Assembly: GCF_004349055.1 (NCBI RefSeq)
Contig: NZ_SMKX01000013.1
Location: 30,581 to 94,580 of the forward strand
Reading direction: 5' to 3'
DNA length: 64,000 nt
DNA from: Kribbella antibiotica
GTDB taxonomy: Bacteria; Actinomycetota; Actinomycetes; Propionibacteriales; Kribbellaceae
This document shows, piece after piece, positions 44,337 through 51,849 of this stretch (positions are counted from its first letter, which is position 1; each line of letters starts with the position of its first letter). The notes beneath the pieces are model-generated. The model was not told the origin of the DNA. It did not search any database and saw only the letters and a list, made by a program, of their open reading frames with translations. The position numbers and the translations under genes are program-made.

Positions 44337-46067
44337 TCACCGAGCCGGCTTGAAGCGCTGCTCGATCGAGTCGACGATTCCCTCGACCTGGCGGTAGGTG
44401 GCGGAACTGTAGGCACCGATGCTGCGTTCAATGCCGAGGGCATCGCGCATGGCATCGAGGTAGCGCCGCTGCACGACGGCCATCTGCTCGAGGCTGTCCG
44501 GCTTGGCCGCAGCGGCCGCTGGCAACTGGCGGCTGGCCGAGACCAGGCGCGGAATGATCCGCTCCTTCATCGTCGAGACCAGCTCCGGATCGAGCGGCTC
44601 GCCCGCAACGGTCTGCTCCTCCAGCGGACCCATCGCGTCGATCGCCGCCGCACCGATCTGCCGCAACAACGCCTGCGTCGCATCCCGCTTGTCCTCGGCG
44701 CTCTCGGACTGGAACTTCAGCCGCGCAATCACCCACGGCAGCGTCAATCCGAAGACCACCAAGGTGAACAGCGCCACCAAGAACGCCGCGAGCACCACAG
44801 TCGCAGCATGCGGAGTCTCCGCCGGAATCGTCTGTACGGCGGCCACTGTGACCACGCCGCGCATTCCGGCCCACGCCAGCACGAGAATTCCGCGCGACGT
44901 CAGCGGTTCACGTTCCTCGAACTCGACATCCGCGCGGCCGCGCGCCAACCGGCGCCGGGCCCAGGCGACTCGCGTCTCCTCCCGCTCGCCCTCCGGATTC
45001 AGCGAATTGAGCTTCTCCTCGTACTGCGTCAGTCGCGTGCGCTGCTGCTCATTGCGATCACCGCGCCCGAACCGGCCGGCCAACACCGGCCACGCCAGCC
45101 CGATGAATCGCAGCACCACCAGCAGCCCGACCACGATCAGAACCAGCCCGGTGATCTCACCGACCGTGGTCTCCGCGCGGGCCGCATCCACCAACTGAGG
45201 CAATTGGTAGCCCATGGCAAGGAACACGGCGCTCTCGAGGAGGAAGCTGATCGTCGTCCAGGTGGTCGCCTGGGTCTGCCGGTCCCGGGCACTGAACTTC
45301 TTGCTACCGCGAACACCGGTCAACAGCCCGGCCACGACCACAGCGAGGACCCCGGACGCATGCAGCTCCTCGGCCGGGAAGTAAGCCAGGAAAGGAACCG
45401 CGAACGAGATCGTTGTGTTCAGCACCGGATCGTCGAGCCGCTGCCGCAACATCACCGTCAGTACGCCGACCACCGCACCGATCAGCCCGCCGCCGATCAC
45501 CGCCCAACCGAAGTCGAGCGCCGTGTGGCCGAGGCTGAACCCACCACCAACGACCCCGATCGACGCGATCGCCGTCCGCAACACCACCAGCGCGGAAGCG
45601 TCGTTGACCAGACTCTCGCCTTCCAGCACCGTCATCACCCGCGGCGGCAACCCGAGCCGATGCCCGATCGCCGTCGCCGCAACCGCGTCCGTCGGGCTCA
45701 CCACCGCACCCAGCGCAACCCCGAGCGCGAACGAAATACTCGGGAACACGGCATGCACCACCGCCCCGATCGCCAGCGACGACGCAATCACCATCACCAC
45801 CGACAACCACGCGATCAGCGACAGATTCCGCCGGATATCCAGCACCGGCAACTGCACCGCCGTCGAATACAGCAGCAGCGGCAACACCCCCGCCAGCACG
45901 ATCTCCGGCTCGATGTGAATGACCGGCGTACTGGGCAGGTAACTGGCACCGATGCCCAACGCAACCAGCAACAACGGTGCCGCGACCCCGGTCCGCCGAG
46001 CAAACACCGACGCCGCAATCATGATCGCCAACGCAGCCCCGGCCACAAGCAAGATCTGATGGTCCAC
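44337..46067 (-). CDS. CPA1-family Na+/H+ antiporter
   Basis: 576 residues, about 12 N-terminal membrane helices and a cytoplasmic C-terminal tail rich in charged helices. CPA1 hallmarks: GAVVSPTDAVAA, GESLVNDASALVV and WAGMRGVVTVAA. It exchanges monovalent cations for protons across the cell membrane, for pH and salt homeostasis. Monocistronic. Confidence 0.92.
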   Translation of the reverse strand: MDHQILLVAGAALAIMIAASVFARRTGVAAPLLLVALGIGASYLPSTPVIHIEPEIVLAGVLPLLLYSTAVQLPVLDIRRNLSLIAWLSVVMVIASSLAIGAVVHAVFPSISFALGVALGAVVSPTDAVAATAIGHRLGLPPRVMTVLEGESLVNDASALVVLRTAIASIGVVGGGFSLGHTALDFGWAVIGGGLIGAVVGVLTVMLRQRLDDPVLNTTISFAVPFLAYFPAEELHASGVLAVVVAGLLTGVRGSKKFSARDRQTQATTWTTISFLLESAVFLAMGYQLPQLVDAARAETTVGEITGLVLIVVGLLVVLRFIGLAWPVLAGRFGRGDRNEQQRTRLTQYEEKLNSLNPEGEREETRVAWARRRLARGRADVEFEEREPLTSRGILVLAWAGMRGVVTVAAVQTIPAETPHAATVVLAAFLVALFTLVVFGLTLPWVIARLKFQSESAEDKRDATQALLRQIGAAAIDAMGPLEEQTVAGEPLDPELVSTMKERIIPRLVSASRQLPAAAAAKPDSLEQMAVVQRRYLDAMRDALGIERSIGAYSSATYRQVEGIVDSIEQRFKPAR

Positions 46068-46330
46068 GCCAACGGACTCTAAGCCACCACCCCCTCCCCC
46101 GGACCGCCATCACCCACCAACTCTCCGAAGACCGTCGGACTCACGCTCAACTCCAGCCGTCCGGCGAGCTCACCAAGGGGTTACTGGGTGCTGCAGGTCC
46201 GCAATCCCATCGATCGCCTGGTCGGCAAGCTCCCGTTGCTGTCCTGACCCGCAGCCGAAGTGTCCGGTTCCGGCCAACCGCATTCTTGGTCCTTTCAGCC
46301 TCATCCAGGCGTGCGAACGGGCACTTTACA
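46068..46330. other. Non-coding gap with a possible short coding relic
   Basis: No convincing gene. On the plus strand 46185-46247 reads GYWVLQVRNPIDRLVGKLPLLS then a stop, which could be the tail of a lost gene or chance. No repeat or RNA structure stands out before the operator at 46337. Confidence 0.3.
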
Positions 46331-46336
46331 CAGATT

Positions 46337-46350
46337 TGAGAGCGCTCTCA
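46337..46350. promoter_or_regulatory. LacI-type operator TGAGAGCGCTCTCA
   Basis: Perfect 14-bp palindrome sharing the GAGAGCGCTCTC core with the sites upstream of the secreted carbohydrate-active proteins. Here it precedes the PhyH-type dioxygenase cassette by 132 bp. It is the only intergenic copy not attached to a secreted protein gene. Confidence 0.75.
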
Positions 46351-46373
46351 CTCGACATCCGCACTCACTTTGG

Positions 46374-46411
46374 TAAGGTTCCTTCGAATACATACGTAAG
46401 GTTCCTACGAA
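46374..46411 (+). repeat. Paired direct repeat TAAGGTTCCTWCGAA
   Basis: Copies at 46374-46388 (TAAGGTTCCTTCGAA) and 46397-46411 (TAAGGTTCCTACGAA) differ at one base and are 23 bp apart, about two helical turns. They lie 71 bp before the dioxygenase start. This is the arrangement of a tandem activator site. Similarity to an iron box is only partial. Confidence 0.6.
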
Positions 46412-46481
46412 ATTCCCGCGAAGGACCGCCCGGCCGAGCTGAACCGGTTTTGCCGGCCCGACCGTACTGGGGACGAATGCC

Positions 46482-47519
46482 ATGCCGAACACTGCGACAA
46501 ACCTGTACCGCGCCGCGACCAAGGCGTCGTACGAGAGCCTTGATGCTGATACCTACCTCGCTACCACGCCGCTGCGCGACGTCCAGAAGAACCTGCCGCT
46601 CCGCGTGCTCTCCGGGGCCGACTACGAGCACTGGCAGACCTACGGCTACACCATCGTGAAACAAGCCATCCCGCACGCAGGAGAGCTCCTCGACTTCACC
46701 TGGGAATTCCAGGGTCTGGACCCGAACCAGCCGGCCGGCTGGTATCCGGAGCGGGAATTCCCTTCCGACCTCGACCGCGATCTGTACATCTACGGATTCG
46801 TCGAGGCGTATCAGCACCAGCTGATCTGGGACAGCCGCCAGGCACAACGCGTGTACGACGCCTTCGTCGACGTCTGGGACGCCGAGGAACTGTGGGTCAC
46901 GCTCGACCGGCTGAACCTCAACCCGCCGAACTTCGGCAACCGCGACCGGGCGCTGATCCCGGCCACCGAGACCGGCTTCGACATCGACCTGCACTGGGAT
47001 GTCGACAGCACCCTCGAGGTCTTGCCGCAGCGCGTCCAGGGCATCATCGCGCTCACCGACACGACCGCCGACAGTGGTGGTTTCCAGTGCTGCCCGGAGC
47101 TGTTCCGCCGCTTCCAGGAGTGGCGCGCCGAGCAGCCGCTCGACCGCGATCCGATCCGGCCCGCCATCGATCGGAACGAGTTCCCCGTCGTCCGCCCGCG
47201 CCTCGAGGCCGGCGACCTGCTGATCTGGAACGGGATGCTCGCCCACGGCGTGGCCCCGAACCGCTCGGCCGACAAGGTCCGGTCCGTCCAGTACCTGTCG
47301 ATGATGCCGGCGCTGGAGTCGAAGCAGGAGCTCGTCGACTCGCGCGTCAAGTCGTGGCGCACCATGAGCACGCCGGAGTGGAACAAGACGCTGGTCGGCG
47401 ACCCGTTCAAGCACGAATCGCTGCGCTACCCGACCGCCGAACTGACCGATCTCGGCCGCAAACTGCTGGGTGCCGACTCCTGGCACAGCGCCGGTGAGTC
47501 CGGAGAGGAGGGCCGGTGA
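46482..47519 (+). CDS. PhyH-type Fe(II)/2-oxoglutarate dioxygenase
   Basis: 345 residues from the ATG at 46482 (GGGGAC upstream). Phytanoyl-CoA dioxygenase family: metal ligands His and Asp in DLHWDVDS, distal His in GMLAHGVAPNRS, and the following Arg region that binds 2-oxoglutarate. It hydroxylates or desaturates an unknown substrate using O2 and 2-oxoglutarate. First gene of a coupled three-gene cassette with an unknown protein and an ornithine-decarboxylase-like enzyme, so an amino acid, amine or amino-acid-derived substrate is plausible. An operator and paired direct repeats lie upstream. Confidence 0.88.
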   Translation: MPNTATNLYRAATKASYESLDADTYLATTPLRDVQKNLPLRVLSGADYEHWQTYGYTIVKQAIPHAGELLDFTWEFQGLDPNQPAGWYPEREFPSDLDRDLYIYGFVEAYQHQLIWDSRQAQRVYDAFVDVWDAEELWVTLDRLNLNPPNFGNRDRALIPATETGFDIDLHWDVDSTLEVLPQRVQGIIALTDTTADSGGFQCCPELFRRFQEWRAEQPLDRDPIRPAIDRNEFPVVRPRLEAGDLLIWNGMLAHGVAPNRSADKVRSVQYLSMMPALESKQELVDSRVKSWRTMSTPEWNKTLVGDPFKHESLRYPTAELTDLGRKLLGADSWHSAGESGEEGR

Positions 47520-48820
47520 GGCGCATCTGCCTGACGCTGCCCACCGACCGTGCCTGCACCCCGATGCTCCACGAGCTCGCGGAGGAAGCGGCGTACGGGG
47601 TCTCGCACTTCGACGTCGAGGTGGTCATGCTGGTCCTGGACTCAAGCTCGCCTGCCGATTTCGGCGACCATGCTCGCGTTCTCGCCGCGCTGCCGCCGGT
47701 CCCGGGGATCGAGGTCGTGCACCTCAACGAGGACGCCCAGCGGGTGTTCTTCCAGCAGGTGATCAAGGATGCCGGCCTCGCCGAACCCGACCGGATCCTC
47801 ACCATGATGCTGCCCGGCCTGCGCTCGTACGGCGCCTGCACCAACCGCGCCTTCGTCATCGCGGCCGCGCTGGGCTGCGATTCCGTGCACCGGCGCGACT
47901 CGGACTCCAGCTACCAGGAGCTCGCCGGCGCGAAGATCTTCCCGATCCACCACGAGCTCTCCATCGGTACGACGGCCGCTGCGGCCCGCGACCGGGTGAG
48001 CACCGTGGACCTCGCCCCGGGCAGCGACGATCTGCCGGTGGTGATGGCCGGCGCGTCGTTCATCGGCGACATGTCAGTGGACATCGATGACATCCGGCAG
48101 CGTGATCCTGAGATCTACTACAACGTTGTTACCTTGTGGGCCCGCGGCGACGCGAGCGAGACCGAGAAGCGGGCGCTGGTCGCGGAGTCGTTCACCGGTG
48201 CGGGCACGGAGCCGTTCCGCGCCGACGAGTCGGTGCTGACGCTCGTCGACCCGATGCGTGTCGACATGGCCAACATCGCCTTCCATCGGATCCACGAACA
48301 AGTTCCGTTGCCACCGGCAACCGAAACGATCGGCAGCGACTACTTCCTGATGCACCTCGTCCACGACTCCGGGCTACCCGGTGTCCTGCACAACCGGCAC
48401 ATCGTGAACCTGCACACCGGTGAACGCAAGACCGAGGCGGGATTCGCGTCGTACCAGCTGGCGCTGACGAAGTTCTTCCTCTCGATGCTCTACCTGTGGC
48501 CCATCTACGACGACCTGGCCAAGGCCGGCAGCTCGCTGCGCGACGACCAGGGCGACATCAAGGCGTCGATGGTCTCCGACATCGTCCGCCGGAGCACTCA
48601 GCTGCCGGTGGATGAGAACGTTGATCGGCTCGATCGGCTCGACGAGGCCTACCGTCAGCTGGGCGGGCAGCACGCGGCTTTCGCCGAGTCGCTCGTGGGG
48701 CGACGCGACCAACTGCTGACCGAAGCACGTCAGGACTCGGAAGACTTCGCCGTACTGATCGACGTTTGGCAATCGTTGATCACGGCAAGCAAAGAGGCTG
48801 GAGCTGGTCTCCTCTCATGA
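47516..48820 (+). CDS. Uncharacterised protein of the PhyH/decarboxylase cassette (possibly DUF6271; GT-A-like)
   Basis: 434 residues from the GTG at 47516 (GGAGAGGAGGG upstream), overlapping the dioxygenase stop as GTGA. The N-terminal part looks like an alpha/beta nucleotide-binding fold (RRICLTLPTDRACTPML, VVMLVLDSSS) and has a HRRDSDSSYQ stretch resembling the metal-binding DxD of GT-A glycosyltransferases. The C-terminal 150 residues are helical. I cannot assign a reaction. Tight coupling to both neighbours says all three act in one pathway. Confidence 0.75.
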   Translation: MRRICLTLPTDRACTPMLHELAEEAAYGVSHFDVEVVMLVLDSSSPADFGDHARVLAALPPVPGIEVVHLNEDAQRVFFQQVIKDAGLAEPDRILTMMLPGLRSYGACTNRAFVIAAALGCDSVHRRDSDSSYQELAGAKIFPIHHELSIGTTAAAARDRVSTVDLAPGSDDLPVVMAGASFIGDMSVDIDDIRQRDPEIYYNVVTLWARGDASETEKRALVAESFTGAGTEPFRADESVLTLVDPMRVDMANIAFHRIHEQVPLPPATETIGSDYFLMHLVHDSGLPGVLHNRHIVNLHTGERKTEAGFASYQLALTKFFLSMLYLWPIYDDLAKAGSSLRDDQGDIKASMVSDIVRRSTQLPVDENVDRLDRLDEAYRQLGGQHAAFAESLVGRRDQLLTEARQDSEDFAVLIDVWQSLITASKEAGAGLLS

Positions 48821-50001
48821 CCGCGATGTTCAGCGATCGGCTGCGAACCGCCTTGGAGCTCGCAGACCACGATCAGATCATCTTCGATCTGGGCGGGATC
48901 GAAGACGCGTACGGCGCCCTGCTCACGGAGCTCCCGGGCACCGCGATCCGGTTCGCGATCAAGTCGTGCCCGGTCGACGGCGTACTGGAGACGCTGGCCG
49001 GCCGGGGGTCGGGCTTCGATGCCGCGAGCCCGCAGGAGATTGTCCAGGCGCTGGCGACCGGGGTGGCGCCGGAGCTGGTGCACTACGGAAACACGGTCAA
49101 GTCGGACCGGAACATCGCCGACGCCTACCAGCTCGGCATCCGGGACTTCGCGACCGACAGCGTTCCCGATGTGGTCGCGATCGCTGCGAACGCGCCGGGA
49201 TCGCGGGTGTTCTGCCGCCTCGGGACCACCGGCACGGGCGCGTTGTGGGGGCTCAATCGCAAGGCCGGCTGTTCGGTGCGGGACGCGATCGTCGTGCTGT
49301 CGATCGCTCGTGCGCAGGGCCTCGTACCGTCGGGGTTGTCGGTCCATGTCGGCTCGCAGCAGATGACGACGGCCGCCTGGCAGAACGCCTTCGACGAGAT
49401 CGCATTCGCGATGACCGAGCTGGCCGATGTGGGCATCCGCATCGACCGGATCAACCTCGGCGGCGGGCTGCCTGCGCTGGGATACCTCGACCGAGCCGGT
49501 ACGGCGCTCGATCCGGCGCTGGCCGCGATCTTCGCGACGATCCGTTCCGGCATGCGGCGGTTGCGCGAGCTCTCCGGGACAGAGCTCGAGTTCGTCATGG
49601 AGCCGGGGCGGCATCTTGTCGCTGACCACGGTGCGATCCGGGCGCACGTCGTACGGCTGTCTGAGCGTGAGCAGCCGGACGGCGAGCGAGAGCGATGGTT
49701 GTATCTCAGCTGCGGGAAGTTCAACGGACTGTACGAGATCGACCAAGTGCGCTATCGGATGGTGTTCCCGACGCATCCGCAGGGCCTGCAGGTCCCGGCG
49801 GTAGTCGCAGGGCCGACGTGTGACAGCGACGATGTCTTTGGGCAGGAGCCGACCCCGGCTCAGGTGCCGGAGGCAATCTTTTCCGGTGAGCCGGTCTGGA
49901 TCCTGTCGTGTGGTGCGTACTCCACGAGCTACACAACCCAGCGTTTCAACGGTTTCGAGCCATTGCCGGTGACGGTGTTGCCGGTCGCGATTCACGCTTG
50001 A
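48817..50001 (+). CDS. PLP-dependent ornithine/lysine-decarboxylase-fold enzyme (fold type III)
   Basis: 394 residues from the ATG at 48817, overlapping the upstream stop as ATGA. Alanine-racemase-fold decarboxylase: PLP Lys in RFAIKSCP, VHVGSQ, NLGGGLP, EPGRHLVA, catalytic GPTCDSDDVF and the terminal GAYSTSY...FNGF motif characteristic of the eukaryotic-type ornithine decarboxylase branch. It decarboxylates a basic amino acid or a relative (ornithine, lysine, or a hydroxylated form made by the PhyH enzyme). Confidence 0.9.
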   Translation: MTAMFSDRLRTALELADHDQIIFDLGGIEDAYGALLTELPGTAIRFAIKSCPVDGVLETLAGRGSGFDAASPQEIVQALATGVAPELVHYGNTVKSDRNIADAYQLGIRDFATDSVPDVVAIAANAPGSRVFCRLGTTGTGALWGLNRKAGCSVRDAIVVLSIARAQGLVPSGLSVHVGSQQMTTAAWQNAFDEIAFAMTELADVGIRIDRINLGGGLPALGYLDRAGTALDPALAAIFATIRSGMRRLRELSGTELEFVMEPGRHLVADHGAIRAHVVRLSEREQPDGERERWLYLSCGKFNGLYEIDQVRYRMVFPTHPQGLQVPAVVAGPTCDSDDVFGQEPTPAQVPEAIFSGEPVWILSCGAYSTSYTTQRFNGFEPLPVTVLPVAIHA

Positions 50002-50013
50002 GACCAGACCAAT

Positions 50014-50039
50014 CCCCGCCATCCACTAGGGTGGCGGGG
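50014..50039 (+). terminator. Hairpin overlapping the GH114-like start codon
   Basis: CCCCGCCATCC / GGGTGGCGGGG with an ACTA loop forms an 11-bp stem (one T-G pair) directly after the decarboxylase stop. Its last base is the G of the next GTG start (50039). It could terminate the cassette transcript and also hide the next gene's start. Confidence 0.55.
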
Positions 50040-50881
50040 TGACCACTGGACGCCGTACCCGCGTGTTGCTGATCGGCGGGATCGCAGCAGCAGTTGCTGT
50101 TGCCCTCGGCGTCATTGTGGTCAACCGGTTGCCGGAGGCATCGGATGAGCCTGCCGCGACCCCAACGCCCAAGGTCGAGGCGCCGCCGTTGCATGCCGGG
50201 CTCGATTATCAGCTCGGTGGTCCTTATCAGCCCGCCGCGGACGTCAAGGTCGTGGTCCGCGACCGGACGGCGCCGATCGCCGCGGGCCTCTACAACGTCT
50301 GTTACGTGAACGCCTTCCAGACCCAGCCAGGTGAAGACGGCGACTGGGAGAAGGACCTGCTGCTGCGCGATGCCGCCGGCAAGCTGGTGATCGACGAGGA
50401 CTGGGACGAGCCGCTGCTCGACCTGCGGACGCCGGACAAACGCACCCGGATCGCCGCGAAGCTGAACACCTGGATCGACGGCTGTGCCGCGAGCGGCTAC
50501 CAGGCCATCGAGCCGGACAACTACGACAGCTACACCCGCTCCAAAGGCCTGCTGACTCCCGAGCACGCCAAGGCGCTCCTGACGCTGCTTGCTGAGCACG
50601 CGCACAGCCGCAACCTGGCGATCGGCCAGAAGAACACGGCCGACCTCGCCAAAGACCGCAAGACCGTCGGCCTCGACTTCGCCGTCTCCGAGGAGTGCGG
50701 CCAGTACGACGAATGTGCGGTCTACGCCGACGCCTTCGCCGACAACGTTCTCGTGGTCGAGTACACCGCCGACGGCCTCCGCAAAGCCTGTACGGCGTTC
50801 GGCGGCCGGCTGAGCATCGTCCTGCGCGACCGCGATGTCACCGCGCCCGGCAGCGCGACGTACGTCCGTAGAACCTGCTGA
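50039..50881 (+). CDS. Secreted GH114-like (endo-alpha-1,4-polygalactosaminidase family) glycosidase
   Basis: 280 residues, GTG at 50039. An N-terminal membrane anchor or signal (VLLIGGIAAAVAVALGVIVV) and a Pro/Thr linker are followed by a TIM-barrel-like domain starting LDYQLGGPY. NAFQTQPGEDG, GYQAIEPDNYDSY and DFAVSEECGQYDE are typical of the GH114/TM1410 group. Likely cleaves galactosamine-type polysaccharides. The start codon is buried in a hairpin. Confidence 0.85.
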   Translation: MTTGRRTRVLLIGGIAAAVAVALGVIVVNRLPEASDEPAATPTPKVEAPPLHAGLDYQLGGPYQPAADVKVVVRDRTAPIAAGLYNVCYVNAFQTQPGEDGDWEKDLLLRDAAGKLVIDEDWDEPLLDLRTPDKRTRIAAKLNTWIDGCAASGYQAIEPDNYDSYTRSKGLLTPEHAKALLTLLAEHAHSRNLAIGQKNTADLAKDRKTVGLDFAVSEECGQYDECAVYADAFADNVLVVEYTADGLRKACTAFGGRLSIVLRDRDVTAPGSATYVRRTC

Positions 50882-50966
50882 ACTACCACAGTCCTCGCGC
50901 CGACCTGGTCTCAAGGGCGTCAAGTTCTGTCACGCTCGACTGAACCGCCCCCCAGGGAGTTCACTC

Positions 50967-51773
50967 ATGCGAAAAATACTGCTGCTTGCCCTGACCATCC
51001 TGTTGTCCTTCGTTCTGGCCGTTCCGTCGAATGCACAGGTGCTGGCCACCAAGAAAGGCGCCAGCACCAACAATGTTCCCGGTGCCTCACAGGCTCTGAC
51101 CGCCGTCAACGCGAGCTGGTTCTACTCCTGGAACACGAACCCCGAGGGTGTCGCGAAACCCTCCGGAGTCGAGTTCGTCCCGATGATCTGGGGCCGCAAC
51201 TCGGTCAACTCCACGGCGCTCAACAACGCGAAGGCCAACGGCAGCACCCTGCTCGGCTTCAACGAGCCGGACATGGGCGGCCAGGCCAACATGTCCGTCG
51301 ACGAGGCCCTCAACCTGTGGCCGCAGCTCCAGGCGACCGGCATGCGCCTCGGCGCCCCCGCCGTGGCGTGGGGCGGGGCCGACCCCGGCGGCTGGCTGGA
51401 CCGCTTCATGGCGGGCGCCAAGGCCCGTGGCTATCGCGTCGACTTCATCCCGCTGCACTGGTACGGCTCGGACTTCTCCTCCGCCGCCACCGGCCACCTC
51501 GAGAAGTACGTGAACGCCGTCCGCGCCCGTTACAACAAGCCGGTCTGGATCACCGAGTACGCGCTGGTCGATTGGTCCACCGGTACGGCCCGCTACCCGA
51601 GCTCGGCCCAGCAGGTCGACTTCATCAAGCGCTCCACCGCCATGCTGGCCGGCAAGAGCTTCGTCGAGCGCTACGCCTGGTTCACCCTCAACACCCAGGT
51701 CTTCCCCACCGGCCTCTGCAACGGAGCCACCCCGAACGCCTCCGGCAACGCCTACCGCAACGCACCGGCCTGA
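50967..51773 (+). CDS. Secreted GH128-like beta-glucanase
   Basis: 268 residues from the ATG at 50967 (GGGAG upstream). Signal peptide MRKILLLALTILLSFVLA ending near SNA. Asl1-like glycosyl hydrolase catalytic domain (PF11790 type): LLGFNEPDMGGQANMSVDEAL with the acid/base Glu near 97, FIPLHWYGSD, and WITEYALVDW with the nucleophile Glu near 197. Predicted beta-1,3-glucan hydrolase. The gene ends at a strong hairpin. Confidence 0.9.
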   Translation: MRKILLLALTILLSFVLAVPSNAQVLATKKGASTNNVPGASQALTAVNASWFYSWNTNPEGVAKPSGVEFVPMIWGRNSVNSTALNNAKANGSTLLGFNEPDMGGQANMSVDEALNLWPQLQATGMRLGAPAVAWGGADPGGWLDRFMAGAKARGYRVDFIPLHWYGSDFSSAATGHLEKYVNAVRARYNKPVWITEYALVDWSTGTARYPSSAQQVDFIKRSTAMLAGKSFVERYAWFTLNTQVFPTGLCNGATPNASGNAYRNAPA

Positions 51774-51795
51774 GCTGTCGGTTGACCAACAGATC

Positions 51796-51822
51796 GGCCC
51801 GCCACCGAAGCGGTGGCGGGCC
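51796..51822. terminator. Bidirectional terminator
   Basis: Perfect 12-bp stem GGCCCGCCACCG / CGGTGGCGGGCC with a 3-base loop, followed by TCCTCTTTT on the plus strand, between the convergent GH128-like and GH8 genes. Confidence 0.85.
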
Positions 51823-51849
51823 ATCTCCTCTTTTCGGGCTAGTGCCGGG

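Noticed and set aside
50000..50915. TGGTCT half-sites resembling DasR (dre) boxes near the GH114- and GH128-like genes
   Set aside because: Neither has the complementary AGACCA half at the right distance, so they fall short of the full palindrome.
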